From an uncultured Oscillospiraceae bacterium (lineage in GTDB: Bacteria; Bacillota; Clostridia; Oscillospirales; Ruminococcaceae), in the NCBI GenBank assembly GCA_900548355.1, contig URKR01000001.1:162771-226770 (forward strand): a stretch of DNA of 64,000 bases, read 5' to 3'. The translations under genes and the position numbers were made by a program. Below the pieces are notes generated by a model. That model did no database searches. It saw only the letters and a list, made by a program, of their open reading frames with translations, and was not told the DNA's origin. Shown here piece by piece: positions 58,826-64,000 of this stretch. Position 1 is the first letter of the stretch. Each line of letters begins with the position of its first letter.

Positions 58826-60084
58826 TCCACTGTGACGGGGTTTTCGTCCACCACCCAGGGCAGGCCGTACTGATTGAGCATATCCATGAACGGATCGGGG
58901 TCCATCTCTTCAAGGTTGAATACGCCGGGTTTGCGCCAGCTGCCGTTGGCCACAAGCGCGGCGCCGATCATAGCAGGAACACCGGTGGTGTAGCTGATGG
59001 CCTGGCTGCCAACTTCACGGTAGCAGGCCTGGTGGTCACAGACATTGTAAATATAAATTGTGCGAGGCTTACCGTCCTTTACGCCGGTAAAGATGCACCC
59101 AATGTTGGTTTTGCCGACGGTGCGGGGGCCGAGCGAAGCCGGGTCCGGCAGCAGCGCTTTGAGGAACTGGATCGGTACAATCTCATGCCCTTCATAGTTA
59201 ATGGGGGTTGTCGAGAGCATCCCGACATTTTCAAGGCATTTCATGTGGGTCAGATAGCTCTGACCAAAGGTCATGAAGAAACGGATGCGCTGCACTTCGG
59301 GGAAGTTCTTGGCAATGCTCTCGATTTCCTCATGATGAAGCAGATACATATCCTTCTGGCCCACTTCCGGGAAATCGTATTCCCGTTTGATTTCCATCGG
59401 CTTGGTCTCGATCCAGTGGCCGTTCTCCCAGTAGCTGCCGGGGGCAGAAACTTCGCGCAGGTTGATTTCGGGGTTGAAGTTGGTGGCAAATGGGTAGCCG
59501 TGGTCGCCGCCGTTGCAGTCAAGGATATCAATCGTATCGATGCGGTCGAAATAGTGTTTCTTTGCATAGGCCGTGAAGACGCTGGTCACGCCCGGGTCAA
59601 AACCGGAACCCAACAGTGCGGTCAGGCCGGCCTCTTTAAAGCGGTCTTGATACGCCCACTGCCAGCTGTAGTCGAAGTAGGCGGTGAAGCCAAGCTCCTT
59701 GCAGCGTTTTTCATAAATGGCACGCCAGGCGGGGTCATCGGTGTTTTCCGGCTCATAGTTGGCGGTATCCACATAGTCCACCCCGCAGGCAAGGCAGGCG
59801 TCCATAATGGCCAGGTCCTGATAAGGCAATGCAACGTTTAGGACAAGGTCGGGGCCATAAGCACGGATAACCCGTTTCAGATCCTCCACATCGTCAGCAT
59901 TCACCGTCGCGGTTGTGATTTTGACCGGGGTGCCGGCAGCCTCGAGTTTGGCCTTGAGAGCGTCGCATTTTGCTACAGTACGGCTCGCAATGCAGAGTTC
60001 GGGGAAGGTTTCGTGGTTCTGGCAGCATTTCTGGATTGCAACCGAAGCAACGCCGCCGCAGCCAATAACAAGCAGTTTGCTCAT
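58822..60084 (-). CDS. Carboxynorspermidine/carboxyspermidine synthase (saccharopine dehydrogenase family)
   Basis: The 420-residue enzyme joins putrescine (or diaminopropane) to aspartate semialdehyde with NADPH to give carboxyspermidine (or carboxynorspermidine). It has an N-terminal Rossmann fold (VIGCGGVASVAIQKC), the VDTANYEPE block and ALLGSGFDPGVTSVFTAYA. ATG 60084 follows GAAAGGAG. The pairing with nspC makes the assignment firm. The family is also known as Lys1-like. Confidence 0.93.
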   Translation of the reverse strand: MSKLLVIGCGGVASVAIQKCCQNHETFPELCIASRTVAKCDALKAKLEAAGTPVKITTATVNADDVEDLKRVIRAYGPDLVLNVALPYQDLAIMDACLACGVDYVDTANYEPENTDDPAWRAIYEKRCKELGFTAYFDYSWQWAYQDRFKEAGLTALLGSGFDPGVTSVFTAYAKKHYFDRIDTIDILDCNGGDHGYPFATNFNPEINLREVSAPGSYWENGHWIETKPMEIKREYDFPEVGQKDMYLLHHEEIESIAKNFPEVQRIRFFMTFGQSYLTHMKCLENVGMLSTTPINYEGHEIVPIQFLKALLPDPASLGPRTVGKTNIGCIFTGVKDGKPRTIYIYNVCDHQACYREVGSQAISYTTGVPAMIGAALVANGSWRKPGVFNLEEMDPDPFMDMLNQYGLPWVVDENPVTVE

Positions 60085-60228
60085 GATAGGTCTCCTTTCA
60101 GGTTAGAAGGTTTTTGAATAAAGTGCTAAAGTGCATAAGAACGGATATCACAATGTGATTAAAAAAGAATGCATCCATGTTGGCAGGGGCGGCCGCATGG
60201 CGGGGCCGGCTTTCTGCCTTGCCGGATC

Positions 60229-61092
60229 TTATTCCTCTTCCTCCTGCAGCAGTTCCTCCACATAGGCGGGCAGCATAAAGGCCCCCCGGTGCAGGTGGGT
60301 GGTATAGTACCAGGTTTTGATCCCGCGTTTGTTCCAGCGCTTGGGGTCAAAGTCTTTAAGCGGATGGTACTTTTTGCTTGCGAAACCGAACAGCCAGTAC
60401 CCAGCGGGGCAGGTCGGGATGTGGGCCTGATAGACCCTGCTGATCGGGAAAGAACGGTAGGCTTTTTTGTGCATGGCGCGGCAGGTTTCCTCATCCTCAT
60501 CAAAGAAGGGGCTGCCGTGCTGATAGACCATAATACCGTCCTCATGCAGAGCTTTGTAGCAGCTGCCGTAAAATTCTTTGGTGAACAGGCCGGCCGCATG
60601 GCCGAGCGGGTCGGTGCAATCGTTGATGATGAGATCGTACTCGTCCTCTCTGCCGCGCAAAAAGCGCAGGCCGTCCTCATAGTAGATGCGCACCCGTACA
60701 TCATCAAGCCCGCGGGCATTGTCAGGGAAATACTTGCGGCAGACATCGACAAACATCTTGTCGGGCTCGACCACGTCGATAACTTCAATCTCGTTATAAT
60801 AGGAAAGTTCGCGTGCTACACCGCCGTCGCCGCCGCCAATGACAAGCACCCGTTTGACATCCGGGTGGACGGCCATCGGCACATGGACGATCATCTCATC
60901 ATAGGTGAACTCATCTTTTTCCGAAAAGATCACGCTTCCGTTGGAGGCCAGAAAGCGCCCGAATTCCGGCGAATCAAAGACGTCAATACGCTGAAAATCG
61001 CTGGTGGCACTGTAGAGCTGCCTTTCCACCCGGATACAGGTTTTGACATTGGCAGTGTGCAGTTCACCGAACCAGTAATCCATTTCCTGCAT
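60229..61092 (-). CDS. speE: Spermidine synthase-like aminopropyltransferase
   Basis: The 287-residue enzyme has the aminopropyltransferase fold with the dcAdoMet-binding GGGDGGVARELSYY, VDVVEPD, YEDGLRFL and the catalytic Asp in INDCTDPLG. It would transfer an aminopropyl group from decarboxylated AdoMet to putrescine. No speD gene is in the window. It begins one base after speA, with its SD in the speA end. A 144-base gap that contains ATCACAATGTGAT (60147-60159) follows it. Confidence 0.92.
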   Translation of the reverse strand: MQEMDYWFGELHTANVKTCIRVERQLYSATSDFQRIDVFDSPEFGRFLASNGSVIFSEKDEFTYDEMIVHVPMAVHPDVKRVLVIGGGDGGVARELSYYNEIEVIDVVEPDKMFVDVCRKYFPDNARGLDDVRVRIYYEDGLRFLRGREDEYDLIINDCTDPLGHAAGLFTKEFYGSCYKALHEDGIMVYQHGSPFFDEDEETCRAMHKKAYRSFPISRVYQAHIPTCPAGYWLFGFASKKYHPLKDFDPKRWNKRGIKTWYYTTHLHRGAFMLPAYVEELLQEEEE

Positions 61093-61093
61093 G

Positions 61094-62548
61094 TTAGCCC
61101 TCCTTCAGCACATTAAGTTCTGAGATATCTTCGCTTTCCGGCCCCTGCATGGAGCAGCCCTTGGCCTTGGCAAATTCGATGTAATCGATAATCTCGGGGG
61201 TAATCACCTCGCCGGGCGCCAGAATCGGGATTCCCGGCGGGTAACACATGACGAACTCGCTGCAGATGCGGCCGGCCGTCTGGCGCAGCGGCAGTTTTTC
61301 TTTTTCCGAGTAAAAGGCTTGCTGCGGTGAGGCAACCACCTGCGGGGTGATATACTCGGCCGTGAAGAGATCGCTGCGCGGCTTTGCGTACAATCGACGA
61401 ATATCAGCCAATGCGCCGACAAGCCGCTCAATATCCTGGATGCGGTCGCCGATTGAAATATAGGCGAGCATGTTGGAAAGGTCCCCAAACTCAACCTGGA
61501 TATCATACTCATCACGAAGCAGGTCGTAAACCTCGATGCCGGTCAATCCAATCCCACGGGTGTTGACAGCCAGCTTGGTGACATCAAAGTCAAAAACACT
61601 GCCGCCATTTTTGAGCTCCGACCCATAGGCGTAATATCCGCCGATTGCGTTGATTTCGCGGCGGGCATACTCAGCCATGTCGATGACCTTTGCAAAGCTC
61701 TCGGCACCGCGCATTGCAAGGTTGCGGCGGCTGATGTCAAGGCTTGCCATCAACAGATACGAGGCGCTTGTTGTCTGGGTCAGGTTGACGATATTGCCGA
61801 CATACCCGGCGTTAACCCCCGGCCCGCAGAGCAGCAGCGAACTCTGGGTCAGGCTGCCGCCTGATTTGTGCATGGATACCGCTGCCATATCCGCCCCGGC
61901 CGCCATGCCGCTGACCGGCAGCGATGGCCCGAAATAGAGGTGAGTGCCGTGGGCTTCGTCAACAAGCGCAAGCATATTATGCGCATGAGCCAGTTTGACA
62001 AGGCTGCGCAGGTCCGAGCAGATACCGTAATAGGTGGGATTGTTGATGAGCACGGCAACGGCGTCGGGGTTCTGCTCAATCGCCGCGCGCACATCCTCAA
62101 TTTCCATACCGAGTGGGATGCCTATATCGGTATCAACCTTCGGGTCAATGTACACCGGCCTTGCCCCGCAGAGAACCATCGCGTTGATCACGCTTTTATG
62201 CACATTGCGCGGAAGGATCAGTTTGTCCCCCGGTTTGCAGGCGGTCAGCACCATGGCCTGCACACTGCTGGTTGTGCCGCCCACCATCAAAAAAGCGTGG
62301 GCCGCACCGAACGCATCGGCTGTGAGCTCCTCTGCTTCTTTGATGACCGATACCGGGTGGCACAGGTTATCAAGGGGCTTCATTGAGTTGACATCAATAC
62401 CCACGCAGCGCTCGCCCAGCAGCTCAACCAGTTCCGGATTGCCACGGCCACGCTTGTGTCCCGGCACATCAAACGGCACGACCCGCTGGCGGCGGAATTT
62501 TTCCAGCGCCTCATAGATAGGCGCTTTTTTTTGACGTTCCCGATCCAA
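61094..62548 (-). CDS. speA: Arginine decarboxylase (Orn/Lys/Arg decarboxylase, fold type I)
   Basis: This 484-residue PLP enzyme makes agmatine. It shows VPFDVPGHKRGRGNP, the PLP-lysine block SMHKSGGSLTQSS, DEAHGTHLYFG and a C-terminal YPPGIPILAPGE. The Bacillus-type SpeA belongs to this family. Its annotation as arginine rather than lysine decarboxylase rests on the aguA-aguB genes downstream. The start is TTG 62548, with GAGGGA upstream. A terminator (62580-62617) lies 32 bases before it, at the end of a long leader. Confidence 0.94.
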   Translation of the reverse strand: MDRERQKKAPIYEALEKFRRQRVVPFDVPGHKRGRGNPELVELLGERCVGIDVNSMKPLDNLCHPVSVIKEAEELTADAFGAAHAFLMVGGTTSSVQAMVLTACKPGDKLILPRNVHKSVINAMVLCGARPVYIDPKVDTDIGIPLGMEIEDVRAAIEQNPDAVAVLINNPTYYGICSDLRSLVKLAHAHNMLALVDEAHGTHLYFGPSLPVSGMAAGADMAAVSMHKSGGSLTQSSLLLCGPGVNAGYVGNIVNLTQTTSASYLLMASLDISRRNLAMRGAESFAKVIDMAEYARREINAIGGYYAYGSELKNGGSVFDFDVTKLAVNTRGIGLTGIEVYDLLRDEYDIQVEFGDLSNMLAYISIGDRIQDIERLVGALADIRRLYAKPRSDLFTAEYITPQVVASPQQAFYSEKEKLPLRQTAGRICSEFVMCYPPGIPILAPGEVITPEIIDYIEFAKAKGCSMQGPESEDISELNVLKEG

Positions 62549-62579
62549 GATTGTGTTCCCTCATTTCTGGCGGTTGCCA

Positions 62580-62617
62580 AAATAAAAAGGCAGCACGCCG
62601 AAAGTGGCACACTGCCT
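62580..62617 (-). terminator. Intrinsic terminator in the speA leader (likely attenuator)
   Basis: On the minus strand, arms AGGCAGTGTGCC (62617-62606) and GGCGTGCTGCCT (62599-62588) pair with G-U pairs and are followed by TTTTTATTTT. It stands between the leader promoter and the speA SD. Confidence 0.7.
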
Positions 62618-62970
62618 GTGAAAGACCATACATTCCCCTTTGAAAGGGAACCCATTGTCCTGTCCGTACTATAGAGTTTTGAGTTCTCAGAGTTATCCAG
62701 CAAGAATGGCTTGACTGTACTGCTGCTCGGCTACTCTTATTGACGTTTCACAAGTGGTGTGCGTACGCACGGCTGTTCAAGTGACCAACTTATAAAATTT
62801 CCGGGTTACTTGCCCGTTCAATAAAATGTGTGATGCTGTTCATCACATGCGGCAGCGGCCAGCCCTGTCCGATGAGCTTTAGGCACGCGAACCCTTCGCG
62901 GTGCCCGGCCAAAATGCTGGAAGCGAACTGCTTCCTGGAACCTGGCGCAAACTTTGCCAAGAACACTTAC
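62618..62970 (-). ncRNA. Structured 5' leader of speA (unassigned RNA)
   Basis: Downstream of the promoter at 63004-62977 the leader has four successive strong hairpins: 62943-62959 (TGGC..GCCA), 62919-62935 (GGAAGC/GCTTCC), 62882-62905 (GGCAC-CGCGAA/TTCGCG-TGCC) and 62829-62847 (TGTGATG/CATCACA). A GTGCGTACGCAC palindrome and three AACTC/ACTCT blocks follow. I recognise no known riboswitch class. Its place in front of a terminator and speA suggests regulation by arginine, a polyamine or tRNA. An alternative is an independent small RNA. Confidence 0.4.
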
Positions 62971-62976
62971 AAAATT

Positions 62977-63004
62977 ATTGTAACATGAATTTGCGGCTTG
63001 TCAA
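62977..63004 (-). promoter_or_regulatory. Sigma-A promoter of the speA leader
   Basis: On the minus strand, TTGACA (63004-62999), a 16-base spacer and TACAAT (62982-62977). It starts 24 bases after the Crp/Fnr gene stop. Confidence 0.7.
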
Positions 63005-63027
63005 CCCCGCCGGATTGATTTTCCTGT

Positions 63028-63612
63028 TTACAGCGAGCGGGTGCGGCGCAAAGCCGACTTCATCCGGCTGAGCGTTTCCGGCGTCATATTCAGGAAACTG
63101 GCGATATAACGGTTGTTGATATCAAAAATCAGGCCCGGATACTGCTGTAAGAACCAGTCGAACTTTTCCTTGGCAGAATAGTTGCACAACGTATTCTTGA
63201 TCCGGTTGTGCAGCCGCATTGATTCAGTCATCAAGGTGCTGTACAGGTTGAACAGCTCCGGGTACTGCTGCACAAGCTGCATTGTTTCGGGAATGGGCAA
63301 AACGGCCATCATACAATCGCTCAAGGTAGAAAGATTGATCGGTGAAGGGTCTCCAAGCCCGCAGGGCGGCATGGCCGGGTCACCGCGCCGGATGCCGAAG
63401 CAATCGGTATGCTCTGAACCATCCAGATCCAAAAAATAGCCGCGAACAATCCCTTCCAACAGCAACATGACCTGCGTTTGCTGTTCCCCGCTGTGCAGAA
63501 TGACTTTCCCGCGTGGGAACCGCCGTACCTGAACCAGGTCGGTAAGTTTTTGCAAAAGTTCCGGGTTTTTCAAATGATATACATTGACAAACAAGTCCAT
63601 TTCCTGCGTCAT
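63028..63612 (-). CDS. Crp/Fnr family transcriptional regulator
   Basis: The 194-residue protein has a cyclic-nucleotide-binding-type beta barrel (RRFPRGKVILHSGEQQTQVMLLLEGIVRGYFLDLDGSEHTDCFGIRRGDPAMPP), the long dimer helix and a small C-terminal helix-turn-helix (YIASFLNMTPETLSRMKSALRR). No N-terminal Cys cluster is present, so it is not an oxygen-sensing Fnr. Its ligand is unknown. I chose ATG 63612, with GAGGAG upstream, over an upstream frame start. It is transcribed toward the speA operon. Confidence 0.9.
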   Translation of the reverse strand: MTQEMDLFVNVYHLKNPELLQKLTDLVQVRRFPRGKVILHSGEQQTQVMLLLEGIVRGYFLDLDGSEHTDCFGIRRGDPAMPPCGLGDPSPINLSTLSDCMMAVLPIPETMQLVQQYPELFNLYSTLMTESMRLHNRIKNTLCNYSAKEKFDWFLQQYPGLIFDINNRYIASFLNMTPETLSRMKSALRRTRSL

Positions 63613-64000
63613 ATCCCTGGGCTCCTCTCCTCTCAGGCGGCGCCTGCCCCCCATCGGGTTTGGGGGACGTCTCTCTTCTCATATATTGATTTGGATCATG
63701 ACTTTTCGCAGTCTCCCAAATCCTTTTCACTCTTCTTATCTTTATCATGCCACTAAAGCGGCGATGTTGTCAAGTATGCCGCAGCCTTGATTTTCCATTT
63801 TCCGGGCAGGATTGGCGGTCCACACAAACTTTGACGATATATTTTGTTGAAATTCATAAATATGGTAGACAGAACAACTGCCGCCCCCATCCTTCGGCCT
63901 GGACACCTAAATATCAATTGTGATCTTATACAATATCGAACAGTCGTAAGTGTTCCTGAATTTCGCTTTCTAACCACAAAACGGGGCTTTGCCGCACATA
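63613..64000. other. Window end, no gene seen
   Basis: About 390 bases, AT-richer toward the end. A possible Crp-gene promoter lies on the minus strand, with TTGACA at 63773-63768 and a weak -10 (CATGAT) 18 bases on. No credible coding frame or RNA was recognised in the rest. Confidence 0.4.

Noticed and set aside
62380..62703. 107-codon frame on the minus strand covering the speA start.
   Set aside because: It is the shadow of speA in another frame over its 3' half, and the terminator hairpin lies within it.
62790..62966. 58-codon open frame (GTG start) in the speA leader.
   Set aside because: The start is almost at the transcription start with no SD, and the frame runs through four strong hairpins. 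A structured RNA explains the region better. Protein-level conservation in relatives would overturn this.

Overview
The window (64 kb, GC-rich) comes from an endospore-forming, anaerobic member of the Clostridia, most likely Oscillospiraceae/Ruminococcaceae. The grounds are a complete spoIIIA operon, spoIIM, a GerA-type germinant receptor operon, a T-box in front of tyrS, reverse rubrerythrin, clostridial families (DUF3793, DUF4358, DUF3737, TIGR04086, Gx transporter) and near-consensus sigma-A promoters. All gene ends come from reading frames and Shine-Dalgarno (SD) placement; no database search was possible.

Layout. 1-4.2 kb: two tandem copies of a gene pair, a large GT-C-like membrane protein followed by a small two-helix membrane protein; the first is cut by the window edge. 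4.3-7.7: GerA-family receptor operon A-B-C. 7.7-11: convergent MBOAT acyltransferase, DHHW protein and DUF4358 lipoprotein. 11.3-16.6: Gx transporter, rubrerythrin, tgt, yajC, TIGR04086 protein, spoIIM and a convergent Xer recombinase. 16.9-19.3: sseB-like and radA. 19.4-23.6: a lantibiotic-immunity-type ABC transporter and its two-component system. 23.7-25.7: tyrS with T-box, and mazG-like. 25.7-26.2: a 442-bp element with 47-bp terminal inverted repeats. 26.1-36.6: a long housekeeping operon (asp23, nusB, tsaD-like, xseA, xseB, ispA, DUF212, dxs, tlyA, nadK, argR, recN). 36.7-41.3: spoIIIAA-AH. 41.5-45.0: a MutS-like ATPase facing ttcA-like and tcdA. 45.0-49.3: an iron module (feoA, feoA, feoB, FeoB-associated Cys-rich protein, a DtxR-family regulator, an unlisted 35-residue membrane peptide) with a divergent second DtxR-family regulator. 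49.3-53.1: DUF3737 protein, class B sortase and its surface-protein substrate. 53.5-55.4: flavodoxin, DUF3793, Rrf2 regulator, tRNA-Thr(CGU). 55.5-62.5: polyamine operon (speA, speE, carboxynorspermidine synthase, nspC, aguA, aguB). 63.0-63.6: a Crp/Fnr-family regulator.

How the parts connect. Six copies of one operator, GTTAG-N6-CTAAC (one copy ends CTAAT), lie in the feoA promoter/leader, in front of feoB, over the promoter of the DtxR-family gene at 48.9 kb, and twice downstream of the DUF3793-flavodoxin promoter. They define a local metal regulon. The polyamine operon encodes arginine to agmatine to N-carbamoylputrescine to putrescine, and then both enzymes of the carboxyspermidine route plus a SpeE aminopropyltransferase without a local speD. 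A 420-nt structured leader ends in an intrinsic terminator just in front of speA.

The strongest items for follow-up are the GTTAG-N6-CTAAC regulon, the TIR element that supplies the recN stop codon and terminator, the structured speA leader, the dual spermidine route, the MutS-like ATPase without mismatch-recognition domains, and the surface protein/sortase pair.
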